Of a stretch of DNA of 6,587 nucleotides, positions 1 to 5,891 are shown piece by piece. A program made the position numbers and the translations under genes. Numbering within the stretch: the first letter of the stretch is position 1; every line of letters starts with the position of its first letter. Origin of the DNA: Chloroflexota bacterium (GTDB taxonomy: Bacteria; Chloroflexota; Anaerolineae; UBA4142); NCBI GenBank assembly GCA_016200825.1, contig JACQEA010000058.1, forward strand, positions 1 to 6,587, written 5' to 3'. A model generated the notes under the pieces. That model ran no database searches and had not been told where the DNA came from. It saw only the letters and a list, made by a program, of their open reading frames with translations.

Positions 1-1
1 C

Positions 2-412
2 CGCATTTTCGAACGCGGCAGTGGCGCGCTGACCCAAGACCTCAAAGATATTCTCGCGTCGAACGCGCCGCCCGCGCAAAAAATCGAACGCGCGATTGAA
101 GCGCATCTGCGCGAGTTGTGCGATCAGCTTCCGATTTTCACCGTCTATCTTTCGGAACGCCGCGCGCTGTCCGGGCGGCACGCGGCAAAGGTGCGCGCCG
201 AAGGCGAACGTCACGCAGATTTATTGGAAGCAATTATCAAGCAAGGCATCCAACGCCGCGCGTTTCGCAGCGTGGATTCGAAAATGGCGGCGCACGCGAT
301 TCTGGGCATGTGCAATTGGCTGTATCAATGGTACTCGCCCACCGGGCGGCTGGAACCTCGTCAGATTGCGCGTATATTTTCTGATGTGGTGTTGCGCGGA
401 TTGGAAAAATAA
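2..412 (+). CDS. TetR-family transcriptional regulator, C-terminal part (cut by window start)
   Basis: The frame is open from base 2 to the TAA at 410-412 and gives 136 residues; the N-terminal helix-turn-helix lies outside the window. What remains is all-helical and resembles the ligand-binding, dimerising domain of TetR regulators of the FadR/KstR2 type. It shows a helix with AHLRELCDQLPIFTVYLSE, a long amphipathic helix with RAEGERHADLLEAIIKQGI, and the characteristic late segment GMCNWLYQWYSPTGRLEP followed by a last helix ending in VVLRGLEK. The NWLYxWY-P-GRL signature is typical of TetR proteins that sit beside acyl-CoA dehydrogenases, CoA-transferases and CoA ligases and respond to acyl-CoA ligands. 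Placement directly upstream of such genes, on the same strand, fits local control of this cluster. The ligand and operator cannot be read here. The family assignment is confident; the ligand class is inference. Confidence 0.85.
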   Translation, partial: RIFERGSGALTQDLKDILASNAPPAQKIERAIEAHLRELCDQLPIFTVYLSERRALSGRHAAKVRAEGERHADLLEAIIKQGIQRRAFRSVDSKMAAHAILGMCNWLYQWYSPTGRLEPRQIARIFSDVVLRGLEK

Positions 413-451
413 AATGAAGAAAGATTTTGCATCTATTTTCTAAAAAAAATC

Positions 452-457
452 AGGAGG
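452..457 (+). promoter_or_regulatory. Strong Shine-Dalgarno AGGAGG that decides the redoxin start
   Basis: AGGAGG at 452-457 directly touches an in-frame ATG at 458 (no spacer), while a second in-frame ATG lies at 464 with a 6-nt spacer. Normal ribosome geometry favours 464. The same arrangement recurs at 2216-2228 before the acyl-CoA dehydrogenase. Confidence 0.75.
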
Positions 458-463
458 ATGAAC

Positions 464-898
464 ATGCCACTGCTCGCTCCCGGAACTCTCGCGCCTAATT
501 TCAAGGGCATCAATTTGACCGGACCAGAAATAAATTTAGAAAATTATAAAGACAAAAAAACGGTTGCGCTGGTGTTCGCGCCGGATCGCGTGGACCCGGG
601 CGCGACGAATCAAGTCAAAGCCGTTTATCTAAAACATCGCGACCAGATCGAATTGATTACGGTCACGCGCAAAATTCCCGGGATTGCGATGGCAAAAGCA
701 TTCTTGCAACAACTCGGCGTCAACTTTCCAACTCTCTACGATCCCGCGATGAACGTGTACAAAGCGTATGGTGTGGAAAATCCGGTCGCGATGTTCATCA
801 TTGATCCCACCGGCACCATTGTTTTTTCGGCGCAAGCGGACGCGGACAAAGTAGATGTCAAAACGTTGGACGACGCAATCGTCGCGCATGTAAAGTAA
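464..898 (+). CDS. Cysteine-free redoxin / AhpC-TSA-fold protein
   Basis: This 144-residue protein has the thioredoxin-like fold of the AhpC/TSA (peroxiredoxin) family. An N-terminal LAPGTLAPNFKGINLTG matches the usual 'G..APdF.l.d..G' opening, a strand VALVFAP follows, and later segments FPTLYDPAMNVYKAYGV and AMFIIDPTGTIVFS match the family. The peroxidatic motif P-G-C-T is here P-G-A-T (Ala codon GCG at 602-604), and there is no cysteine anywhere in the protein, so thiol peroxidase chemistry is not possible. Length is normal for the family. The start at 464 is preferred over 458 because AGGAGG abuts the upstream ATG. The gene ends 10 nt before the CoA-transferase/racemase, so the two are probably co-transcribed. 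Its role is unknown; a binding, chaperone or structural role, or simple loss of activity, are possible. The fold is confident; the function is not. Confidence 0.8.
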   Translation: MPLLAPGTLAPNFKGINLTGPEINLENYKDKKTVALVFAPDRVDPGATNQVKAVYLKHRDQIELITVTRKIPGIAMAKAFLQQLGVNFPTLYDPAMNVYKAYGVENPVAMFIIDPTGTIVFSAQADADKVDVKTLDDAIVAHVK

Positions 899-908
899 AA
901 TAAAATCT

Positions 909-2102
909 ATGAAACCGCTGGCTGGAATTCGCGTGCTCGATCTATCGCGCTTGTTGCCCGGACCTTACGCGACGATGTTGTTAGCCGATCTAGGCGCGGA
1001 AGTAATCAAGATTGAATCGCCGATGTTGGGCGATTACGTCCGGCTTACGCCGCCGTTCATCACGCAACCCGAAACCGGCGCGACGATCAGCGGGCACTTT
1101 GTGATGCTGAATCGCAACAAAAAAAGCGTCGCGCTTAATTTTCGCAACGCGCGCGGCAAAGAAATTTTTCTGCGCCTCGCGCGCGACGCGGACATTCTGA
1201 TCGAATCGTACCGCGCCGGCGCGACGGATAAATGGGGCATTGGGTACGCGATGCTGCGCGCAATCAATCCGCGTTTGGTGTACTGTTCATTGAGCGGGTA
1301 CGGACAATCGGGTCCGTATGCCAATCGCGCCGGACATGATTTGAATTATCTCGCGCTCTCGGGTTTACTCGCGGCAAACGGTACGGTGCACGCGCCGGTG
1401 CCGCCGGTCGTTCAGATCGCCGATTTATCCGGCGGAATGCTCGCGGCAATTGGATGCCTCGCCGCGATTGTTCAACGCGCGCAGACTGGCGCGGGAATGT
1501 TTTTGGATATCAGTTTATTCGATGGCGCGTTATCGTGGGCGGGCGCAGTCTTGGGAGCCGCGCACGCGGCGGGAAAAAAAATCGCGCGCGGCAAAATGGA
1601 ATTGAACGGCGGGATGGCGTGTTATAACGTGTACGCCACGCGCGACGATCAATTTATCACGTTCGCCGCGATCGAGCCAAACTTTTGGAACGCGTTCTGC
1701 CAAGCCGTCGCGCGCGAAGATCTCATGGCGCGCGCGTACGAGTATGACGCCGTCGCGGAGGTCGCGGCGATTTTCAAAACTAAATCGCGCGCCGAATGGC
1801 TAACGTTTTTTGAAACGATTGACGCGTGCATTGAACCGGTGCGCGAATTTTCGGACGTATTCAGCGATCCGCACATTCGACATCGGCAGTTGATTTCGGA
1901 ATTAAATGTGCCGGGATTTGGAAAAATTCCGCAAGTCGGGTCGGTATTTGTGTTTGGAGAAAAAAATTCCGCGCCGCCGCCGCAATTGGGCGAGCATACG
2001 CGCGAGGTGTTGCAAAAATTAGCGTTAGACGATGCGGAGATCGAGCGTTTGGAAAAAGCCGGTGTGATCAAGACGTTAGCAACTCGCGAGAAAAAAGAGT
2101 GA
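909..2102 (+). CDS. Family III CoA-transferase / alpha-methylacyl-CoA racemase-like enzyme (CaiB/BaiF family)
   Basis: This 397-residue cytosolic protein has the full length usual for CaiB/BaiF proteins. It opens with PLAGIRVLDLSRLLPGPYAT, then LADLGAEVIKIE (26-36), NRNKKSVALNFRNARGKE and the conserved SGYGQSGPY. Three residues match the active site described for the mycobacterial alpha-methylacyl-CoA racemase MCR: His143 in AGHDLNY, Asp172 in ADLSGG and Glu256 in AIEPNFW, with spacings close to MCR His126/Asp156/Glu241. Asp172 also lines up with the catalytic Asp169 of formyl-CoA transferase. The His-Asp pair favours racemase/epimerase activity on 2-methylacyl-CoA over CoA transfer, though both occur in the family. 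The C-terminus has GEHTREVLQKLALDDAEIERLEKAGVI, a usual family ending. No clear Shine-Dalgarno is seen before 909, so translation probably couples to the redoxin 10 nt upstream. It would prepare branched acyl-CoAs for the dehydrogenase downstream. Confidence 0.88.
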   Translation: MKPLAGIRVLDLSRLLPGPYATMLLADLGAEVIKIESPMLGDYVRLTPPFITQPETGATISGHFVMLNRNKKSVALNFRNARGKEIFLRLARDADILIESYRAGATDKWGIGYAMLRAINPRLVYCSLSGYGQSGPYANRAGHDLNYLALSGLLAANGTVHAPVPPVVQIADLSGGMLAAIGCLAAIVQRAQTGAGMFLDISLFDGALSWAGAVLGAAHAAGKKIARGKMELNGGMACYNVYATRDDQFITFAAIEPNFWNAFCQAVAREDLMARAYEYDAVAEVAAIFKTKSRAEWLTFFETIDACIEPVREFSDVFSDPHIRHRQLISELNVPGFGKIPQVGSVFVFGEKNSAPPPQLGEHTREVLQKLALDDAEIERLEKAGVIKTLATREKKE

Positions 2103-2110
2103 GGGGAAAA

Positions 2111-2212
2111 TAGGACGGGTATGCAAAATCTTCGAGCAGGATTTTAGAGCGTTGGGCAACAAGTTTTTTCAACGAAACTAGCGACAATAAATCTTTTTGC
2201 ATACCCGCCCTA
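2111..2212 (+). mobile_element. MITE-like element with 18-bp terminal inverted repeats
   Basis: The left end TAGGACGGGTATGCAAAA (2111-2128) and the right end (2195-2212, reverse complement TAGGGCGGGTATGCAAAA) match at 17 of 18 positions. Each end carries a terminal TA, as expected for the TA target duplication of IS630/Tc1-mariner-type transposition. The 66-bp interior holds a further stem (CGTTG 2150-2154 with CAACG 2170-2174, and TAG 2145-2147 with CTA 2178-2180), so the whole element can fold back on itself. It encodes no protein. Removing it with one TA leaves about 25 nt between the CoA-transferase stop and the dehydrogenase start, which is ordinary operon spacing and supports insertion into an operon. 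The family is inferred; no transposase is present. An alternative is a regulatory hairpin, but a 66-nt interior with TA ends fits a mobile repeat better. Confidence 0.65.
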
Positions 2213-2215
2213 AGC

Positions 2216-2221
2216 AGGAGG
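2216..2221 (+). promoter_or_regulatory. Shine-Dalgarno AGGAGG before acyl-CoA dehydrogenase
   Basis: AGGAGG abuts ATG at 2222 and stands 6 nt before the in-frame ATG at 2228; 2228 is therefore the likely start. It lies only 3 nt beyond the end of the MITE-like element. Confidence 0.75.
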
Positions 2222-2227
2222 ATGGCA

Positions 2228-2437
2228 ATGATCGGGTTTGAACTTACGGAAGAGCAAAAACAATTTCAAGAACTCGCGCATGAATTTTCCGAAAAAGAAA
2301 TTCGCCCGGTGGCGCACGCGTACGACGAGAACGAAGAATTTCCGTGGCCCGTGTTGGTCAAAGCCGCCGATTTGGGTTTGCTCACGTACGGCATTCCCCG
2401 CAACAAAAAAAATTTTTGCCGCGTTTGGGACGCGTGA
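2228..2437 (+). pseudogene. Acyl-CoA dehydrogenase, N-terminal fragment (broken gene, part 1)
   Basis: From ATG 2228 the frame reads a typical acyl-CoA dehydrogenase N-terminal helical domain: FELTEEQKQFQELAHEFSEK, then EIRPVAHAYDENEEFPWPVL and KAADLGLLTYGIP. Homology stops at about 2398 (after GIP). The frame then runs through unrelated RNKKNFCRVWDA to a TGA at 2435-2437. In intact family members GIP is followed by P-E-E-Y-G-G and roughly 50 residues leading to the conserved EEQKxKFLP. Here that stretch is missing, and the matching QQKKFLP is found at once in another frame at 2401. This is therefore the first half of one gene that continues in the next entry. Alone it cannot bind FAD or catalyse anything. 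Confidence 0.8.
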
Positions 2438-3246
2438 CCGCACCGGGGCGCGTCGCGCTCGGCGCGTTTTGTCTCACCGAACCGGAATCCGGCAGTGACG
2501 CGGCGTCCATCCAGACCAGCGCGAAAAAAGTTTCCGGCGGTTACGTTCTCAACGGCACCAAACATTTTATTTCCAATGGCGGCATCGCGGACGTGTACAC
2601 CGTTTTCGCCACGCACGACGCGAGTCAAGGCGCGGATGGCATTGACGCGTTCATCGTTCTCGGTGAACAAGAGGGAGTCAAGCCCGGCAAGAAAGAAAAA
2701 AAGATGGGGATTCGCGCGTCGCACACCGCGCAAATTCACTTTGAAGACGTTTTCGTCCCGGAAGAAAATCGGTTGGGCGAAGAAGGCGAAGGATTTTTGG
2801 TCGCGTTGAAAACGCTCGAGTATTCGCGGCCTGGCGTTGCCGCGAGCGCGCTCGGCGTAGCGCGCGCGGCGTTTGAATTCGCGTTGCAATATTCGATGGA
2901 ACGCAAACAATTCGGCCGCGCTATCGCCAAACAACAAGCGATCCAATTCATGCTCGCGGACATGGCAACGGAAATTGATGCGGCGCGATTGCTCACGTGG
3001 CGTTCGGCGTGGTTGTTGGATCAAGGTCAGCCCGCGAACAAAGAAGCCTCGATGGCAAAATTATTTGCGGCCGACACCGCGATGAAAGTCGCGACGGATG
3101 CCGTGCAAATTGTCGGCGGCGCGGGTTATATGCGCGATCTGCCGGTCGAAAAATATATGCGCGATGCCAAGATCATGCAGATTTATGAAGGCACCAGCCA
3201 GATTCAGCGCGTGGTGATCTCGCGCTTGTTGATTGGGTTTGGATGA
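2401..3246 (+). pseudogene. Acyl-CoA dehydrogenase, FAD-binding and catalytic part (broken gene, part 2)
   Basis: The frame (open from about 2344, with homology from 2401) reads QQKKFLPRLG, then GAFCLTEPESGSDAAS (middle beta domain, flavin contact), GYVLNGTKHFISNGGIAD, and KKMGIRASHTAQIHFEDVFVP. The C-terminal helical domain follows with RKQFGRAIAKQQAIQFMLADM, QIVGGAGYMRDLPVEKYMRDAKI and IYEGTSQIQR. The catalytic base Glu of the IYEGTSQIQR motif is present (codon 3187-3189). An intact enzyme is a cytosolic tetrameric flavoprotein that introduces the alpha-beta double bond into acyl-CoAs and passes electrons to ETF. Joined to the N-terminal fragment the protein would be about 340 residues against about 380 in the family, with the part between the N-terminal domain and FLP missing. 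There are about five extra residues between LPRL and GAF. No start codon with a ribosome site fits this frame, so it is not an independent gene. Identity is certain; whether the break is real is open. Confidence 0.88.
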
Positions 3247-3327
3247 GCCCGCGCGCCGAAAGCAATTTATCCCGGGGAGTGGCAAATCGCGCAGAGATCA
3301 AATTCTTGCGAAGGGATCAAGTACCGC

Positions 3328-3444
3328 TGTCATGCTGAGCAAAGCGAAGCATCTCGTTGACTCGTTTGATTTCACAGTGCATAACGAGATTCTTCGCTCC
3401 CGGAGTTTATCCTGAGTGGAACGAAGGGGTCACTCAGAATGACA
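3328..3444. repeat. Extragenic palindromic repeat, copy 1 (nested)
   Basis: Outer arms TGTCATGCTGAG (3328-3339) and CTCAGAATGACA (3433-3444) pair at 11 of 12 positions. Inner arms AGCGAAGCATCTCGTT (3343-3358) and AACGAGATTCTTCGCT (3383-3398) pair at 15 of 16. Between inner and outer right arms, 3399-3432 contains CCTGAGTGGAACGAAGGGGTC, which looks like the left arm of another member of the same family. This copy therefore appears to be a mosaic or nested insertion. The same family recurs at 6466-6586. Such CTGAG-CGAAG palindromes are dispersed in many environmental bacterial genomes. The T-rich tract just after it could let it act as a terminator. No protein is encoded. Confidence 0.8.
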
Positions 3445-3511
3445 TTGTAACTTTTCTTTTTTTGCAGAAATAGGTATCTCTGAGTTTAGCCCGTTCCTAT
3501 CCTGACCACAA

Positions 3512-3540
3512 TTGATTCGCGCGAGGAAAAAGGATATAAT
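3512..3540 (+). promoter_or_regulatory. Sigma70-type promoter for the histidine kinase operon
   Basis: TTGATT (3512-3517) and a consensus TATAAT (3535-3540) are separated by exactly 17 bp. Transcription would begin near 3546-3548, leaving a leader of about 43 nt before the kinase ATG at 3590. It follows the palindrome that ends the upstream cluster, so the two-component genes are probably transcribed separately. No operator repeat is evident around it. Confidence 0.65.
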
Positions 3541-3589
3541 CTTCCCGCGCGATTTTTTTTATCGTCTCGATTGCAACGCGCAACTCTTT

Positions 3590-4111
3590 ATGCCGAATCC
3601 CACGCGAGTCAATGCCGCTCGACGTTCCAAAGGGAATCGTTCTCCATCTCCCGCGTTGTGGCGCGTCCTCGCCGAAATTCATCGCTCGCTTGCCACCGAA
3701 GAAATTTTTCGCGTCGCGCTGCGCGGGGCAAAACAATTGATGCGCGGCGATTTTGCCGGCGCGCTGATGATGGATGCGCACGCGTCCGTCGCGATCCATT
3801 CGTGCGGATCACTGGGCCCCGCGTTCGAGCGCGCGTGGCGCGCCCTCACTCATCTTTCCACCACGCAACCCACTGCGCGCGATCCAATCGCCCCGCTTGA
3901 ACGCGCGGCGCGCGCGGCTCTCCGCGCCGCCGCGATCCACGCGTTTTTCTTTTATCCATTCGCGCGCGGAATTTTGATCGTCGCACGCGCGCGCGGTGAA
4001 TTGAATTCTCATTTCAAATCCGACGTCCCGATTTTCCGCCGCGCAAATTTTGGGCTATGCGCGCGAGGAATTGATCGGCATGCCGATGCTAGGTCTGACG
4101 CGGGATTTTAA
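3590..4111 (+). pseudogene. Histidine kinase, N-terminal GAF-like fragment (broken gene, part 1)
   Basis: ATG 3590 is chosen because it lies about 43 nt downstream of the promoter, whereas the longer open frame back to TTG 3512 would start on the -35 box. No Shine-Dalgarno is visible. The frame reads a basic start (MPNPTRVNAARRSKG) and then a probable GAF sensor domain: LWRVLAEIHRSLATEEIFRVA, a strand GDFAGALMMD, a helical middle, and IHAFFFYPFARGILIVAR near the end. Homology ends around HFKSDVPIF (about 4035). The remaining residues to the stop at 4109-4111 are out-of-frame reading of the following PAS domain. The last GAF helix, the linker and the first half of the PAS domain are missing. 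The next entry continues the same protein in another frame. The GAF assignment is moderately sure; no ligand residues can be named. Confidence 0.65.
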
Positions 4112-5891
4112 TCGCGCGGCTCAGCGCGCGGCGTTGGAGGAGCTGCAAGAGACGGGCAAATTGGTCAATCGGTTTGGCAAAGTGCGTTGCAAGGATGGGA
4201 AAAGCAAATCCATTTATTATTCCGCGCGCTTGGTCGGGAATTCTAACGGCGACGGCGCGCATTATCAAGCGATTTTTTGGGATGAGACGGAACAGCATCA
4301 AGTTTTGCAAATGCTCGCGCGCCGCAATCAAGAATTGGACGCGTTAAATGCGATCGCGCAGATTTTGAGCAAGCCGCTGGAGATCGAGACCGCGCTGGCG
4401 CAAGTGTGTCAAACGATCGCGCCGCTATTGGGCATGGAAACGGCAAATTTTTTTACGTTGGATCCGAAAAAAACACGCGCCCATTTGATCGCGTCACACG
4501 GAATGAGTCAAGCGTTGATCACGCGTTTGGCAGTGCAAGAATTGGCGGCGAATCCAACGCTGGGCAAAATCGCGCTTGGCAAATCGGTCACGTTGGAGGA
4601 TCCCGCCAAGACGCCCCATTTGGTGAATCCGATTCTGTTTGCCGCGGGCTATCGCGCGGGAATGGGTGTGCCGATCAAACAACGCGGTCACTCCGTTGGC
4701 GCGTTGATCGTGGGCACGCGCGCGGAAATGGGTTACACGCAGACCGATATCAATTTCTTGGAAAATATCGCGAACCAAATTGGCGTGGCGTTGGAGAACG
4801 CGGAACTGTATCGGCAAATGCAAGCGCGCGTCGAAGAGATCGAAAAAGAAAAAAATACGATTCAAGCCATTTTGGACAGCAACCTCAGCGGATTGTACGT
4901 GACGGATCGCGCGGGGCGTTTTATTTTGTTTAATCGCGCCGCGGAAGAAATGACCGGCTGGACGTTTCAGGCGGTGCAGAGCCGCGCTTGGGAAGAAATT
5001 TTTCCGGTGGAAGACGCCGCTCACTCGCCGTTGCTTCGCCGCGCGATTGAAAAAGGCGCAACGGCGCGCGTATTTCAAGATCGCGCGTTGCGCACGCGCG
5101 CGGGCGCGCGCATTCCGGTTGCGGAAGCGGTCGCGCCGCTGCGCGATGGCCGCGGAAATATTTATGGCGCGGTCGGCGCGTTTTGGGACCAATCGCGTGA
5201 ACTCAAAGCGGAGGAGACGCAGGAATATATTCGGCAGACGATGGCGCATGAATTGGGGTCGGCGTTGACAAAAATTTTGCCGACGATTGAGATATTAGAA
5301 AATTCAACGCTCGCGCCGGAACGCCGCGCGGAAATGTGGCAGTCCTTGAAAACCGGCGCGCGCGCGTTGAAAGAGATCTCGGATCAGTTTTTGGAAAAGG
5401 AACGCGCGCGGCGCGCGCCGCGCCCGCTAAAAATGGAGCGTCTCGCGCTCGACGCGTTAATGCGAACCGTCCTGAATGAATTTTGGACGCGCGCGGGCGC
5501 GGCGCGGTTTGTCTTGCGCGCGCGTGAGCCGCTGCCCATCGTGTACGCGGATCGGTTTCGCGTGGAGACTATTTTGCGCAATCTGATTGAGAACGCGATC
5601 AAGTATTCGCCGCCCGCGCGTCCGATTACCGTGCGCGTGCGCGCGGCCTCCGAGGCGCGCGTCGAGATCGCGGTGTGCGATCAGGGCAACGGAATTCCGC
5701 GCGCGGAACGCGCGGCGGTGATCAAGCCGTTCTATCGCGGTGAATTCGCGCGCCGACGCAACACGCGGGGGTACGGGCTGGGCTTGGCGATTGTCGCGCA
5801 GATGATTGGAGAGATGGGCGAGCGGTTGAAGATTGCGCGCGCCAAACCCAAAGGGACCATCGTTCAATTCACTTTGCGGAGGTTAAAGTGA
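4050..5891 (+). CDS. Soluble PAS-GAF-PAS sensor histidine kinase (main part of broken kinase gene)
   Basis: Homology begins slightly before the TTG at 4050 (SAAQILGYAREELIG, from about 4032), inside a PAS domain, so this frame lacks its natural start. Counting from 4050: PAS 1-82, GAF about 98-255 (ending IANQIGVALENAELYRQM), a short coiled linker, PAS about 270-385 (ILDSNLSGLYVTDRAGRFIL, then NRAAEEMTGW), HisKA about 390-460 and HATPase about 505-612. The phosphoacceptor is His400 (codon 5247-5249) in MAHELGSALTKIL. The N-box NLIENAIKYSPP (from 5580), G1 box DQGNG (5679) and G2 box GYGLGLAIV (5769) are all intact. There are no membrane segments, so it is a cytosolic sensor. The H-box deviates from the common HELRTPL. 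It overlaps the response regulator start by 4 nt. The stimulus is unknown. The catalytic half could still work if translated from an internal start. Confidence 0.85.
   Translation: MGYAREELIGMPMLGLTRDFNRAAQRAALEELQETGKLVNRFGKVRCKDGKSKSIYYSARLVGNSNGDGAHYQAIFWDETEQHQVLQMLARRNQELDALNAIAQILSKPLEIETALAQVCQTIAPLLGMETANFFTLDPKKTRAHLIASHGMSQALITRLAVQELAANPTLGKIALGKSVTLEDPAKTPHLVNPILFAAGYRAGMGVPIKQRGHSVGALIVGTRAEMGYTQTDINFLENIANQIGVALENAELYRQMQARVEEIEKEKNTIQAILDSNLSGLYVTDRAGRFILFNRAAEEMTGWTFQAVQSRAWEEIFPVEDAAHSPLLRRAIEKGATARVFQDRALRTRAGARIPVAEAVAPLRDGRGNIYGAVGAFWDQSRELKAEETQEYIRQTMAHELGSALTKILPTIEILENSTLAPERRAEMWQSLKTGARALKEISDQFLEKERARRAPRPLKMERLALDALMRTVLNEFWTRAGAARFVLRAREPLPIVYADRFRVETILRNLIENAIKYSPPARPITVRVRAASEARVEIAVCDQGNGIPRAERAAVIKPFYRGEFARRRNTRGYGLGLAIVAQMIGEMGERLKIARAKPKGTIVQFTLRRLK
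5878..5882 (+). promoter_or_regulatory. Shine-Dalgarno GGAGG for the response regulator GTG start
   Basis: GGAGG stands 5 nt before GTG 5888, inside the last codons of the kinase gene. Together with the GTGA start/stop overlap (5888-5891) it supports GTG 5888 as the start and translational coupling of regulator to kinase. Confidence 0.8.

Larger units (their letters stand above)
3247..3589. other. Intergenic stretch between the acyl-CoA cluster and the two-component system
   Basis: No coding region is supported here; the short open frames lack family signals. It holds about 80 nt of undistinguished sequence after the dehydrogenase stop, the extragenic palindrome at 3328-3444, a T-rich tract at 3451-3463 that together with the palindrome could end transcription of the upstream cluster, and the promoter at 3512-3540 with an untranslated leader for the kinase gene. 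Confidence 0.7.

Noticed and set aside
392..440. Possible promoter between the TetR gene and the redoxin
   Set aside because: No -35/-10 pair with acceptable match and spacing; A/T runs only.
2129..2194. Small RNA or riboswitch inside the 102-bp element
   Set aside because: The structure is explained by an imperfect palindrome with terminal inverted repeats; no known RNA motif was recognised.
2401..2410. Programmed ribosomal frameshifting at the A-run in acyl-CoA dehydrogenase
   Set aside because: Slippage could change frame but cannot restore the roughly 50 missing residues, and the family is not known to use it.
2266..3024. Long minus-strand open frame (252 codons) opposite the acyl-CoA dehydrogenase
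   Set aside because: It is antisense to well-conserved acyl-CoA dehydrogenase motifs, is Arg/Ala/Phe-rich and has no recognisable domain; it results from the codon bias of the real gene.
3328..3444. CRISPR array or tandem repeat
   Set aside because: The arms are inverted, not direct, and there is no repeat-spacer periodicity.
4494..5249. Long minus-strand open frame (251 codons) opposite the kinase GAF/PAS region
   Set aside because: Same kind of shadow: Arg-rich, no domain, opposite a clearly conserved sensor kinase.
5457..5867. Minus-strand open frame opposite the kinase ATPase domain
   Set aside because: It lies across the N, G1 and G2 boxes of the kinase and shows no independent signal.
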